Shown: positions 25,084-34,466, counted from the first letter of the stretch. The stretch is 64,000 bases of DNA from Ruminococcaceae bacterium UBA6434 (GCA_002437245.1 DJOQ01000003.1:6482-70481), one strand, 5' to 3'. A program made the numbers and translations. Notes: generated from the letters alone by a model not told the origin.

Positions 25084-25170
25084 TTATCTGAGCTTCCACT
25101 CGGCATAATCTTTTGCGTTTTTGAATGTTCGCATATTGTGTAATCCTTGCTTGTTGTATTCAGTTAGCAT
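25084..25170 (-). CDS. Hypothetical 28-aa ORF
   Basis: ATG 25170 to TAA 25084 on the minus strand, encoding MLTEYNKQGL followed by MRTFKNAKDYAEWKLR. An internal ATG at 25134 is preceded by AAGGATT at a usable distance. It ends 17 nt before the next small ORF, so the two could be translated together. Too short to identify; possibly a remnant of a larger gene. Confidence 0.25.
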   Translation of the reverse strand: MLTEYNKQGLHNMRTFKNAKDYAEWKLR

Positions 25171-25297
25171 AAACAAATAAAAATGTAAGAGAGGTTATGT
25201 AAAATATACATTTTTCGATTGTAATTAAGATGCCGACTTTGCTCGCCGTGCCTGCCGCAATTCCCCCACGGATAAACAATTATTGCGGCATAAAATA

Positions 25298-26755
25298 TTA
25301 TGAATTGCCCTTTATGTTCGGGTGATAAAGCTTAGCCATACCGCCGGTGCTTGTTTCGCGGTACTTAGCGGAGAGATCTCTGCCTGTTTCATACATCGTT
25401 TCTATTATGAGGTCAAGCGAGATTTTTCGCGTTGCGGTAAGGAAATTGGCAAGGTTAATGGCATTTATGGAACGCATTGCGGCTACGGCGTTCCGCTCTA
25501 TACACGGAATCTGCACAAGGCCGTATATCGGGTCGCACGTAAGTCCCAAATGATGCTCTATGGCGTTTTCGGCGGCATACTCTATCTGCTCAAGACTCAT
25601 TCCGAAAAGCTCGCCGAGAGCCGCCGCGGTCATGGCACACGCCGTTCCGATTTCTGCCTGACAGCCGCACTCCGCGCCGCTTATCGACGCATTTGTTTTT
25701 ACCAAAAGCCCGATAATCGCCGCCGTAGCGAGCGCTTTTTCTATTTCTCTGTCACTGTAACCGCGCTTTTTTTGGAAGTACAGCATTACGGCAGGCAATA
25801 CTCCGCTTGCACCGCACGTGGGCGCGGTAACTATGCGGCCGCCTGCGGCATTTTGTTCGCCCACGGCATAGGCATACGCGCAAACTATGCGATTTTCGCG
25901 AGTTTCGGGAGATTCGTCGATATGGTTCTGCCTGAATAAAAATCCCGCTTTTCTCGACACACCGAGTCCGCCGGGAAGAATTCCCTCTGTATTAAGTCCC
26001 TCTTTTATACAGTCACGCATACAATCCCAGACTTCACCGAGAAAATCCCATATATCGCTCCCCTCGGTTTTTTCGACATACTCCCATATACGCATATCGT
26101 TTTTACGGCAATGGTCCGCAATATCCTTAAATGTGCTGAATTCATATATCGGCTTGCTCTCAGCCATTTTCATACCCTTTATCGTGACTTCGCCGCCGCC
26201 TATACTGCAGGCAAGCATACTGTCACGGAGTTTTTCGTTCTTATAGGCGAAAAGCTCCATGGTATTCGGGTGCGGAAGATCCGTTTTGGAAAAATCGAAT
26301 TCAACGGTTGTGTCAATCGGGGACAATGTTTCTTTGACTATGCGGTCGGTGCCGTGCCCCCTGCCGGTTAAGGCGAGAGAGCCGTATAAAATCACCTTTA
26401 TTTTATCGGCGTCGGGATTTTTCGCTTTAAAAATGCGGCAGATTTTTTCCGGCCCCATGGTATGCGAGCTTGAAGGTCCCCTGCCTATTTTATACATCTG
26501 CCTTATTGACTGAAGCCCCTTTGACGGCTCTTTTTCCGTTTCCTGAGCGCCTGTGCCGAATGCGAAATCATCAAGAGACAGATGGAACGCGCTGCAAAGA
26601 TTGCATATCGCGTCAAACGACGGCGTTGTCTCTCCCTTTTCCCAATTTGAAAGAGTATTCACGCTGACGCCGAGAATATCCGCCAAAGCGGTTTTGGTTA
26701 TGCCGTGCTGTTTTTGCAAAGCCGCTATTTTTTTGCCGAAAGAACGATTTTCCAT
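25298..26755 (-). CDS. sdaA: L-serine dehydratase (single chain, 4Fe-4S) with an N-terminal XRE-type HTH domain
   Basis: A 485-residue fusion. Residues 1-60 form a helix-turn-helix of the XRE/Cro type (LQKQHGITKTALADILGVSV then TLSNWEKGETTPS). From about residue 80 the beta-like domain starts (QMYKIGRGPSSSHTMGPEKI), followed by the alpha catalytic domain with the Fe-S cysteines in TAPTCGASG, GAECGCQAEIG and QIPCIERNA. The enzyme deaminates L-serine to pyruvate and ammonia with an oxygen-labile 4Fe-4S cluster. A DNA-binding module on this enzyme is unusual and suggests regulation or a moonlighting repressor. Start ATG 26755 has GGGAG 7 nt upstream. It lies 27 nt after a membrane-protein gene and is probably co-transcribed. 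Confidence 0.92.
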   Translation of the reverse strand: MENRSFGKKIAALQKQHGITKTALADILGVSVNTLSNWEKGETTPSFDAICNLCSAFHLSLDDFAFGTGAQETEKEPSKGLQSIRQMYKIGRGPSSSHTMGPEKICRIFKAKNPDADKIKVILYGSLALTGRGHGTDRIVKETLSPIDTTVEFDFSKTDLPHPNTMELFAYKNEKLRDSMLACSIGGGEVTIKGMKMAESKPIYEFSTFKDIADHCRKNDMRIWEYVEKTEGSDIWDFLGEVWDCMRDCIKEGLNTEGILPGGLGVSRKAGFLFRQNHIDESPETRENRIVCAYAYAVGEQNAAGGRIVTAPTCGASGVLPAVMLYFQKKRGYSDREIEKALATAAIIGLLVKTNASISGAECGCQAEIGTACAMTAAALGELFGMSLEQIEYAAENAIEHHLGLTCDPIYGLVQIPCIERNAVAAMRSINAINLANFLTATRKISLDLIIETMYETGRDLSAKYRETSTGGMAKLYHPNIKGNS

Positions 26756-26782
26756 TTTACCACTCCCAAACATTTAATTCAG

Positions 26783-28294
26783 TTAACCCAATATTGAAAA
26801 ATTGCTGTATCGTTCGTTTTCAAACACGGTAAGAGCGCCTACCAAAGCCGAAACGAACAAAACAAGAGTAAAAATAATATAAGATATAAATTTAAGCGTC
26901 TTTTGATTGTCGGGCACAGCTGAATAGAGATTTATAATTATGAGCGTTCCGAAAAGCACGGTGACAAACGCAATATCGGCAAGATACCGTATGTTGACCC
27001 CGCCGAGGCACATATCGAGAAAAACCACCGCAACCGGCATAATTACGCCGAGCAAAAACGTCGCTCTCTTCCAAAATTCAGTCTTTTTTGTAAGAACGCA
27101 AGGAACCCCGAAAATACCGACTGACGCCGGAAGATTAAACATACCCATGGTCCGTGTAAAATAAATATACTTTTTGTAACTGCCGGCATACACATCCGCG
27201 CTGAGGTGAAAAAACGGAAATTCGGTTTTAAAGTCGGGCAATTGCAGAAAGTAGTGATAAATCGCAGGCAAAAACAGAGCCGGGGTCACGGCATATTTTG
27301 AAACGTCGGCAACGGTCAGCTGATATGCCGAGCCGAAGTCAAATACCGACGAAAAGCGCGCATAATTATACCACATTTGAAATGCCGCTCCGATTAAAAC
27401 AGGGAACGCAAAAGACAGTACGGATAATATTTTCACTTTCGGTTTTAAATCCTTACGGCAAAGAACATTTAAATAAAGCGGCACCATAATAACGGACATA
27501 AGGGCCATATTTGGTCTTGACATAACCGTAAGCACCAAAGAAATGCCTGCCAAAAAGAATTCGACGCATTTTGCCGCCGTTTTTTTCTTACCGTAAGCCG
27601 CAAGCGAAAACATCATAAACAGTGATAAAAAGCAAACTCCGCTAATCACCGCCGTATAATACATATCGGCGCTCACTAAAAGCATAAACAAAAGGCTGCC
27701 CGTCTCTACCGCGGCAAACCCGAAAAACACGAGAACCTTATTGGGATTTTTACAGAATATTTTGACTGCCTTTAAATATGTGATAGCGACGGCAGTTACA
27801 GCCGCCGTAAACAATATAAAGCACACTGTAGCTGCCGACGGCACCTTTCCTGTTATAAAATAATACGGATAATAAACCGTTATAATGGGCGCTATTCCGA
27901 AATAAGAATAGTATTTGCCGCCGTACAGCGCTCTGTCCCACAAAAAGCTTATGCCCGTTCTGCTCGCTCGGTCATAGGGGTTTGAAAGTGCCAAAAGCTC
28001 CTGCGACGGTTCAATATCAATATAAAGCTGATGCTTTAAAAAGGCGTCAAATTGCTGTTCGTAAGCGTTTTTGTTGTAGAGCCTGTCAAACGGATATGCC
28101 GCCGCGGGTTTAAAAATGCCGGCAAATATGAAAATTCCGAACAGAATACATAACAGCCAAAAAAGAGCAAAGGCGATGTTTGTACTCCTTTTGTTTCGGT
28201 CGAGTAAGCACGTGTGAAGACGCGCCTTGCCGCTGAACACATAAAACAACGCAAGGCTCAGCACCTCTACCGTGATAAATCCCGAAAAGCTCAT
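26783..28294 (-). CDS. Polytopic membrane protein, GT-C glycosyltransferase-like
   Basis: A 503-residue protein with about twelve hydrophobic segments. After the first two helices comes an external loop with NAYEQQFDAFLKHQLYIDIEP, and then YGGKYYSYFGIAPI; such a loop with acidic residues after the first helices is what GT-C polyprenyl-phosphate sugar transferases use for catalysis. This class glycosylates wall polymers or proteins outside the membrane. I recognise the architecture but not a named family, and the catalytic Asp is a guess. First gene of a two-gene unit with the serine dehydratase; no functional link between them is obvious. Confidence 0.55.
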   Translation of the reverse strand: MSFSGFITVEVLSLALFYVFSGKARLHTCLLDRNKRSTNIAFALFWLLCILFGIFIFAGIFKPAAAYPFDRLYNKNAYEQQFDAFLKHQLYIDIEPSQELLALSNPYDRASRTGISFLWDRALYGGKYYSYFGIAPIITVYYPYYFITGKVPSAATVCFILFTAAVTAVAITYLKAVKIFCKNPNKVLVFFGFAAVETGSLLFMLLVSADMYYTAVISGVCFLSLFMMFSLAAYGKKKTAAKCVEFFLAGISLVLTVMSRPNMALMSVIMVPLYLNVLCRKDLKPKVKILSVLSFAFPVLIGAAFQMWYNYARFSSVFDFGSAYQLTVADVSKYAVTPALFLPAIYHYFLQLPDFKTEFPFFHLSADVYAGSYKKYIYFTRTMGMFNLPASVGIFGVPCVLTKKTEFWKRATFLLGVIMPVAVVFLDMCLGGVNIRYLADIAFVTVLFGTLIIINLYSAVPDNQKTLKFISYIIFTLVLFVSALVGALTVFENERYSNFSILG

Positions 28295-28413
28295 TTAACT
28301 ATGCACTCCCGTTTTGGCTCATACTTTCTTAAAAACACTTTTAATATTGCTATTGTAACATATCAAAACGAAAAATAAAACAGTAAAAAAGCTTTAAGCA
28401 CGGCAATATTTAA

Positions 28414-28442
28414 TTGCACAAGATAAGCTATTATGATACAAT
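28414..28442 (+). promoter_or_regulatory. Promoter of the pncB-ppa operon
   Basis: -35 TTGCAC, 17-nt spacer, -10 TACAAT, ending about 30 nt before the start of pncB. Confidence 0.65.
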
Positions 28443-28471
28443 ATTTATAACTTATATGAGAGGTGATTATT

Positions 28472-29926
28472 TTGGCAGATTATATAAAGGCTTCCGATCT
28501 TGCTCTGCTGACCGAGGGCTACGAGCTTACCATGGCAGACGGTTTTATGGGCGCAGGTATGAAAGATACCATAGCCTATTTTGACCTGTTCTTCAGACGT
28601 GTTCCCGATAACGGCGGTTTTGCCATCGCGGCAGGGCTTTCAAAGGTTATAGATTATCTTGAACATCTGCATTTTTGCGAGAACGATATAAAATACCTCA
28701 AATCAAAGGGTATTTCCGACGAGCTTGCAAATTATCTTAAAGATTTCAAATTCACCTGTGACGTATGGGCAATACCCGAGGGCACGCCGATTTTTCCGAA
28801 TGAACCCATTATAAAGGTACGCGGCCCGATAATTGAGGCTCAGCTTATAGAAACAATGCTTTTACTCTCGATAAATCAGCAAAGCCTTATTGCCACAAAG
28901 GCAAACCGCCTTGTAAGGGCGGCACACGGAACGGCTGTTGCGGAATTCGGAACAAGACGCGCTCAGGGCGTGGACGAAGCTGTTTACGGCGCGAGAGCCG
29001 CATATATAGGCGGCTGTGTTGCAACATCAGGAGTTATACCCGAAAGAGAATTCGGCATACCCTCTGTCAATACAATGATACACTCGTGGGTACAGCTTTT
29101 TGACAGCGAATACGACGCTTTCTGCGAATATGCAAGACGTCATCCCGACGACTGCACTCTGGTAGTTGACACTTACGACACTATCCGCTCCGGCGTACCC
29201 AATGCCATAAAGGCTTTTAACGATGTTCTTTTGCCTCTCGGGAAACGTCCAAAGAGCGTAAGAATAGATTCGGGCGACATCACATATCTTTCAAAGAGAG
29301 TCAGAAAGATGCTTGATGTTACGGGATACCCCGACTGCGACATTATGGCGTCAAACTCGCTTGACGAGCACCTTATAAGCGATATGGTCTCGCAGGGCGC
29401 AAAGGTTGACTGCTTTATAGTCGGCGAAAGACTTATAACCTCCGCCTCATCTCCCCTTTTCGGCGGCGTTTACAAGCTGTCCGCAATAGAAAAGGACGGC
29501 AAAACGATACCGAAAATAAATCTTTCGGAAAATGTCAGAAAGATAACCATACCGTCGTCAAAGCAGGTATACAGGCTTATTGACAAAGACTCCGGCAAGG
29601 CGATAGCGGACGTACTCACTCTCGACGGCGAGACGATAGACGAAAACAAGCCGTATGTACTCTTTGACCCGGATTTCACCTGGAAGAGAAAAGAAATAGA
29701 AAACTTTGTAACGAGAAAGCTTCTCGTTCCGATATTTGAGGGCGGCAAAAAGGTCTACAACGAACCGTCGCTCGAAGAAATACGCGAATACTGCCTAAGA
29801 CAGACCGACACGCTTTGGGACGAGGTTAAGCGCTTTGAAAATCCGCATAAATACTATGTTGATCTCTCCAAAAATCTTTGGGCGGAGAGAAACGGCCTTA
29901 TAGAAAAATTCAAAGGTATTAAATAA
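28472..29926 (+). CDS. pncB: Nicotinate phosphoribosyltransferase
   Basis: A 484-residue cytosolic enzyme of NAD salvage: nicotinate + PRPP + ATP to nicotinate mononucleotide, releasing pyrophosphate. The start is TTG 28472 with AGAGGTG 6 nt upstream; a GTG at 28463 is inside that site. Landmarks are TMADGFMGAGMKDTIAYFDLFFR, the substrate-site FGTRRAQGVDEAVYGARAAYIGG, and RIDSGDITYLSKRVRKMLD. Length fits the long PncB2-like class in Firmicutes. The next gene is inorganic pyrophosphatase, which would pull the reaction forward by removing PPi. Confidence 0.95.
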   Translation: MADYIKASDLALLTEGYELTMADGFMGAGMKDTIAYFDLFFRRVPDNGGFAIAAGLSKVIDYLEHLHFCENDIKYLKSKGISDELANYLKDFKFTCDVWAIPEGTPIFPNEPIIKVRGPIIEAQLIETMLLLSINQQSLIATKANRLVRAAHGTAVAEFGTRRAQGVDEAVYGARAAYIGGCVATSGVIPEREFGIPSVNTMIHSWVQLFDSEYDAFCEYARRHPDDCTLVVDTYDTIRSGVPNAIKAFNDVLLPLGKRPKSVRIDSGDITYLSKRVRKMLDVTGYPDCDIMASNSLDEHLISDMVSQGAKVDCFIVGERLITSASSPLFGGVYKLSAIEKDGKTIPKINLSENVRKITIPSSKQVYRLIDKDSGKAIADVLTLDGETIDENKPYVLFDPDFTWKRKEIENFVTRKLLVPIFEGGKKVYNEPSLEEIREYCLRQTDTLWDEVKRFENPHKYYVDLSKNLWAERNGLIEKFKGIK

Positions 29927-29946
29927 TTTTTACGGAGGGTTTTACT

Positions 29947-30477
29947 ATGAACATATGGCATGACATAAGTCCCGACAGAATAACAAAAACCGCATTTGAC
30001 GCGGTTATAGAAATCAGCAAGGGCAGCAAAATGAAATATGAGCTCGATAAGGAAACGGGGCTTTTGCGGCTTGACAGGGTTTTGTACACTTCTACCCACT
30101 ACCCGGCAAACTACGGATTTATTCCGAGGACATATGCTAAAGACAACGACCCTCTTGACGTACTCGTTCTCTGCTCGGAGCAGATAGAGCCCATGGCGCT
30201 CGTCAAATGCTACCCGATAGGCGTTATAACAATGCTTGACAACGGTTTCCCGGACGATAAGATTATATCCATTCCGTTTGACGACCCGATGTACAACTCA
30301 TATACCGACATAACGCAGCTACCGGCGCACATTTCCGATGAAATGAAGCACTTTTTCGCCGTATATAAAACGCTCGAAAACAAAAAGACCGTTATCGACG
30401 AGACAAAAGGCGCTTTTGTGGCAGCCGACATTATAGAGGATTCTATAAAGCGCTATACACAGGTATTTGAAAAGTAA
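29947..30477 (+). CDS. ppa: Inorganic pyrophosphatase (family I)
   Basis: A 176-residue soluble enzyme hydrolysing PPi to phosphate. The signature DNDPLDVLV (Asp residues binding Mg2+) is at about 59-67; the active-site E-K...Y pattern is in MKYELDKETG and HYPANYGFIPRTY. It is 20 nt downstream of pncB, whose reaction makes PPi, and 21 nt upstream of a CapA-like gene. Start ATG 29947 with GGAGG upstream. Full length for bacterial family I enzymes. Confidence 0.95.
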   Translation: MNIWHDISPDRITKTAFDAVIEISKGSKMKYELDKETGLLRLDRVLYTSTHYPANYGFIPRTYAKDNDPLDVLVLCSEQIEPMALVKCYPIGVITMLDNGFPDDKIISIPFDDPMYNSYTDITQLPAHISDEMKHFFAVYKTLENKKTVIDETKGAFVAADIIEDSIKRYTQVFEK

Positions 30478-30498
30478 TTTTTGGTGTGGGGTAAAGAA

Positions 30499-31731
30499 GT
30501 GAAAAACAAGGCTGTTAAAATTTTTATGCTAATCATTGTTGCGGTTGTAGCCGTATTCGGCACCGTGACAATAGTTAATTCATCAAAAAACGGTTGGGAG
30601 CCTGCGGTCAAAGAGACTAAGGAGCCGAAAACCAAAAAAACGGTATCTGTTGCCGCGGTTCCCGATGAGACCGTGACTGCGGAGAAAAAAGAACCTGTTA
30701 AAATCAGTATGCTCTCGGTCGGCGACAATCTCATACACGACGGAATTTACGAGCAAGCCAAAAAGCGCTCGAAAAACGGCGGATATGATTTTTCATATGC
30801 ATATAAAAACGTCGCATCTACCGTAGCCGCCGCAGATATAGCCACCATAAACCAAGAAACTATAATAGCAAAAAGCTTTGAGCCGTCCGGCTATCCGCTT
30901 TTCAACTCGCCTCGAGAGGTCGGCGAAGAAGTCAAAAAAATAGGCTTTGACGTAGTAAACCTCGCAAATAACCATATGCTTGACAAGGGCGCAAAGGGTC
31001 TTTCGGAGGCTATTGATTTCTGGAACAACATCGGCGGCGTCACAATGACCGGCGCTTACAAGGACGAAAACGATATGAACCGTCTTGAATACATAGAAAA
31101 AGACGGTATTAAAATCGGTCTTGTGGGCATAACCCGCTACACAAACGGTCTGTCTCTGCCTAAAGACAGCGCACTTAAGATAATATACACCTCCGACGAA
31201 GACACAATCAAATCAAAAATTCAAAAGGCAAAAGCCGAATGTGATATTGTTTTGGTAAACGTTCATTGGGGCGAAGAATACACGACGACCCCCAACAACG
31301 ACCAGCGCGAGCTTGCAAACAAAATGGCGTCGTGGGGAGCGGACGTAATTATAGGTCATCACCCGCACGTAATACAGCCTGTTGAATGGATAGACAACGG
31401 TAACGGCACAAAAACGCTTGTGGCATATTCGCTCGGCAACTTTATTTCGCAGCAAAACACAGCGTCGAGAGTTATAGGCGGTATGCTCCACTACGACTTG
31501 ACAAAGGATTACGACACCGGAAAAACAACGGTTGACAATGTGATTTTTGAGCCGATTGTGACACACTATGTAAGGGGAAGCCACGATGTGCAAATCTATC
31601 CCCTTTCGCAATACACCGACGCACTCGCAAAGGCGCAGGCTTCAAGGCTCAAGCAAAACGACTTCAGCATTAAATACATCAACGACTTCGTGGGCAAGGT
31701 TATTGACAAGCAGTTTTTAAAGCAGTCATAA
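30499..31731 (+). CDS. CapA-family (poly-gamma-glutamate synthesis-like) metallophosphatase-fold protein
   Basis: A 410-residue protein with an N-terminal signal anchor (VKIFMLIIVAVVAVFGTVTI) and an external CapA domain. Motifs are SVGDNLIHDGIYEQ, VVNLANNHMLDKGAKGL, VHWGEEYTT and IGHHPHVIQPVEW, which line the metal site of this calcineurin-like fold. Family members take part in polyglutamate capsule or wall polymer work, but many clostridial copies lack the cap genes, as here, so the role is open. Start GTG 30499, 8 nt after GGGG; TTG 30481 is less likely. It ends the pncB-ppa transcript before a terminator. Confidence 0.85.
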   Translation: MKNKAVKIFMLIIVAVVAVFGTVTIVNSSKNGWEPAVKETKEPKTKKTVSVAAVPDETVTAEKKEPVKISMLSVGDNLIHDGIYEQAKKRSKNGGYDFSYAYKNVASTVAAADIATINQETIIAKSFEPSGYPLFNSPREVGEEVKKIGFDVVNLANNHMLDKGAKGLSEAIDFWNNIGGVTMTGAYKDENDMNRLEYIEKDGIKIGLVGITRYTNGLSLPKDSALKIIYTSDEDTIKSKIQKAKAECDIVLVNVHWGEEYTTTPNNDQRELANKMASWGADVIIGHHPHVIQPVEWIDNGNGTKTLVAYSLGNFISQQNTASRVIGGMLHYDLTKDYDTGKTTVDNVIFEPIVTHYVRGSHDVQIYPLSQYTDALAKAQASRLKQNDFSIKYINDFVGKVIDKQFLKQS

Positions 31732-31745
31732 TTTATTCGGAAAAC

Positions 31746-31778
31746 AAAAAAGGAACTGTAAAAACAGTTCCTTTTTTT
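31746..31778. terminator. Terminator between the CapA-like gene and deoC
   Basis: AAAAAAGGAACTGT pairs with ACAGTTCCTTTTTT, between convergent genes, with A/T tracts on both sides. Confidence 0.9.
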
Positions 31779-31793
31779 ATCGGAATTTCACAG

Positions 31794-32456
31794 TTAGTTT
31801 TTATCTAAAGCGTTTTTTGCAAGACTTACAAGAGCACTCGCACCGAGTCTGTCCGCACCCTCCGAAATGAACTCTGCGGCGTCCTCCAATGTGTGAATAC
31901 CTCCTGCCGCCTTTATTTTTACGGGCGGAGACACGTATTTCTTAAAGAGCTTTATATCATTATGAGTTGCGCCCGCATTGGAAAAGCCCGTTGAGGTTTT
32001 GATATAATCCGCCTTACTGCGACTTACAATATCGCACATAATTTTCTTTTCGTCCTCGGTTAAAAGGCAAGTTTCGATTATTACCTTAAGGCATTTGTCG
32101 CCGCAAACCTCTTTCAGCGTTTTTATCTCATTTTCCACATAATCGGTATTTCCGCTTTTAAGTGCGCCGATGTTTATTACCATATCTATTTCGTCCGCAC
32201 CGTCAAGCAGCGCCTGTTTTGTTTCAAACGCCTTGACCTCGGTCGTGTTATAACCGTTCGGGAAGCCTATAACGGTGCAGATACGCGTTTTACCGGCTGC
32301 ATATTCAGAAGCAAATTTTACGTAACACGGCGGAATACAAACGCTTGCGGTTTTATATTTCACAGCCTCGTCAATCAGACGTTTTATATCCTCCGGAACG
32401 GCGGTCTGTTTTAAATTTGTGTGGTCGCAATGCGATAATATTTCGTTTATATCCAT
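31794..32456 (-). CDS. deoC: Deoxyribose-phosphate aldolase
   Basis: A 220-residue class I aldolase splitting 2-deoxyribose-5-phosphate into glyceraldehyde-3-phosphate and acetaldehyde in deoxynucleoside breakdown. The Schiff-base Lys is in VKIKAAGGIH, the proton-relay Lys in YIKTSTGFS, and the Asp in EIDMVINIGAL. The start is ATG 32456 after GGGAGGAT; the longer frame includes the promoter. Monocistronic, with its own promoter and a terminator shared with the convergent CapA-like gene. Confidence 0.95.
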   Translation of the reverse strand: MDINEILSHCDHTNLKQTAVPEDIKRLIDEAVKYKTASVCIPPCYVKFASEYAAGKTRICTVIGFPNGYNTTEVKAFETKQALLDGADEIDMVINIGALKSGNTDYVENEIKTLKEVCGDKCLKVIIETCLLTEDEKKIMCDIVSRSKADYIKTSTGFSNAGATHNDIKLFKKYVSPPVKIKAAGGIHTLEDAAEFISEGADRLGASALVSLAKNALDKN

Positions 32457-32487
32457 TTTTATCCTCCCTCGGTCAGATACTGTAATT

Positions 32488-32516
32488 ATTTTAGCATAAA
32501 CTTTTAATACTATCAA
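32488..32516 (-). promoter_or_regulatory. Promoter of deoC
   Basis: -35 TTGATA (32511-32516), 17-nt spacer, -10 TAAAAT (32488-32493) on the minus strand. Confidence 0.75.
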
Positions 32517-32523
32517 TTACAAA

Positions 32524-32560
32524 AACCGCCGCAAAGAGCAAGCACTCTCCGCGGCGGTTT
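32524..32560 (-). terminator. Terminator of htpG
   Basis: AACCGCCGC pairs with GCGGCGGTT, followed on the minus strand by a T tract, 23 nt after the htpG stop. Confidence 0.9.
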
Positions 32561-32582
32561 AAAAAGCCGATTCGATATTCCG

Positions 32583-34466
32583 TTATTTTGTCATAAGATT
32601 GCAGACAAGATTTGAAAGCTCCACCGGATCGTCAACAGACATACCGCCTATAAGGCGCGCCTGTGCATAGAGAATCTTTGCGTAATCGCGAAGGCCGTCT
32701 TTATCGTCCTTATAAAGGGACTTGAGCTTTTCGGCTATCGGATGGTTTGAATTTATTTCAAGCACTACCGTAGCTTTGGCGTCCTTGCCGTTCGGCATGG
32801 AATTCAGGACTTTCTGCATTTCAAGTGAAATGGCGCCCTCGCTCGAAAGACAGACGGGGTGATCTTTAAGCTTATCGGTAAATCTTACTTCATGGACGTT
32901 TTCGCCGAGAGCATCTTTCATTTCTTTGAGCATATCGGCGTTATCCTCGTTTTCCTTTTTGAGGGCTTCCTTCTCCTCTTCGGTGCCGAGGTCAACCTCT
33001 TCGGTGCAGACATTGACAAAGGTCTTTTCGTCGTATTCGTTAAGCGCGCGAAGAGCAAATTCATCGACATAATCGGTGAGATAAAGTATTTCGTAGCCCT
33101 TATCCTTAACCGAATCCACCTGAGGAAGCATATCTATTTTATCGGTTGTCTCGCCTGCCGCGTAATAGATATCCTTTTGACCGTCTTTCATACGGGATAC
33201 ATATTCCTTTAAGGTTACGGGCTTCTTTTCGCTCGACGAATAGAACAAAAGCAAATCCTTGAGGCTGTCTTTATGAATACCGTAATCGCTGTATACGCCG
33301 AATTTAATCTGCATACCGAACACTTTAAAGAATTTTTCGTAAGTTTCACGGTCGGTTTCAAGCATCTTTTTAAGCTCGGAATCTATCTTCTTTTCTATGG
33401 TCTTTGCAATAAGCTTTAACTGATGGTCATGCTGAAGAACCTCACGCGAGATGTTAAGCGAGAGATCCTCGCTGTCTACAAGCCCCTTGACAAAACTGAA
33501 ATGGTCGGGCAAAAGGTCTTTGCACTTGTCCATTATCAAAACGCCTTTTGAGTAAAGCTGCAAGCCCTTTTCGTATTCCTTGGTGTAGTAATCAAACGGA
33601 GCGTGTGACGGAATGAAAAGAAGCGCGTCATATGTTGCCTGACCCTCGGTTTTATAATGTATAACCTTGAGGGGCTTTTCGTAATCCATAAACTTATCTT
33701 TATAAAAAGCTTCGTATTCCTCCGGCTTAATCTCTTTTTTATTCTTTTTCCAAAGAGGAATCATACTGTTTAAAGTCTCGTCCTCTTTTACCGTTTCGTA
33801 TTCGTCCTCCGAGCCATCTTTGAGACGTCTCTTTTCGACTGTCATTTTTATCGGGTAACGGACATAGTCGGAGTACTTTTTAACTATTGTCTTGATGGTG
33901 TATTCCTCAAGGAACTGAGAATACTTTTCTTCATCCGTATCGTCTTTGATATGGAGAGTTATCGTAGTACCGACATCGGGTTTGTCGCACTCCTCTACGG
34001 TATAGCCCTCTATGCCCTTAGACTGCCAGCGGTAAGCCTCGTTTTCACCGTACGCGCGACTTTCAACGGTCACACAGTCGCTTACCATAAAAGCGGAATA
34101 AAAGCCTACGCCGAACTGACCGATAACGTCTATATCCTTTGCGTCGGCGTTTTCCTGCTTAAATGCGAGAGAGCCGCTCTTTGCTATAGTACCGAGGTTA
34201 CTCTCAAGCTCGTCCTTGGTCATACCGATACCGTTATCGGAAATTGTGAGAGTCCTCTTTTCCTTATCGGGAGTAATTCTGATTTCAAAATCCCCGTGTG
34301 ACATTCCCACGTTTTGGTCGGTCAGCGAACGGAAATACAGCTTATCAACAGCATCGCTTGCATTTGATATAAGTTCGCGCAAAAATATTTCTTTATGCGT
34401 GTATATTGAGTTTATCATTAAATCAAGCAGCTTTTTTGATTCAGCTTTAAACTGTTTTGTACGCAT
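32583..34466 (-). CDS. htpG: Molecular chaperone HtpG (Hsp90)
   Basis: A 627-residue cytosolic Hsp90. The N-terminal GHKL ATPase domain has FLRELISNASDAVDKL, DNGIGMTKDEL and GQFGVGFYSAFMV; the middle domain shows DYYTKEYEKGLQLYSKGVLI and LNISREVLQHD; the C-terminal dimerisation domain ends the chain. ATG 34466 follows AGGTGA; an upstream frame of 15 residues is not supported. Hsp90 remodels client proteins under stress. I saw no CIRCE element in the promoter, so HrcA control is not indicated. Confidence 0.96.
   Translation of the reverse strand: MRTKQFKAESKKLLDLMINSIYTHKEIFLRELISNASDAVDKLYFRSLTDQNVGMSHGDFEIRITPDKEKRTLTISDNGIGMTKDELESNLGTIAKSGSLAFKQENADAKDIDVIGQFGVGFYSAFMVSDCVTVESRAYGENEAYRWQSKGIEGYTVEECDKPDVGTTITLHIKDDTDEEKYSQFLEEYTIKTIVKKYSDYVRYPIKMTVEKRRLKDGSEDEYETVKEDETLNSMIPLWKKNKKEIKPEEYEAFYKDKFMDYEKPLKVIHYKTEGQATYDALLFIPSHAPFDYYTKEYEKGLQLYSKGVLIMDKCKDLLPDHFSFVKGLVDSEDLSLNISREVLQHDHQLKLIAKTIEKKIDSELKKMLETDRETYEKFFKVFGMQIKFGVYSDYGIHKDSLKDLLLFYSSSEKKPVTLKEYVSRMKDGQKDIYYAAGETTDKIDMLPQVDSVKDKGYEILYLTDYVDEFALRALNEYDEKTFVNVCTEEVDLGTEEEKEALKKENEDNADMLKEMKDALGENVHEVRFTDKLKDHPVCLSSEGAISLEMQKVLNSMPNGKDAKATVVLEINSNHPIAEKLKSLYKDDKDGLRDYAKILYAQARLIGGMSVDDPVELSNLVCNLMTK

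Noticed and set aside
24726..25091. Plus-strand 121-codon frame in the small-ORF zone
   Set aside because: Shares the region with minus-strand ORFs that have ribosome sites and sensible proteins; its own start has none and the protein is not family-like.
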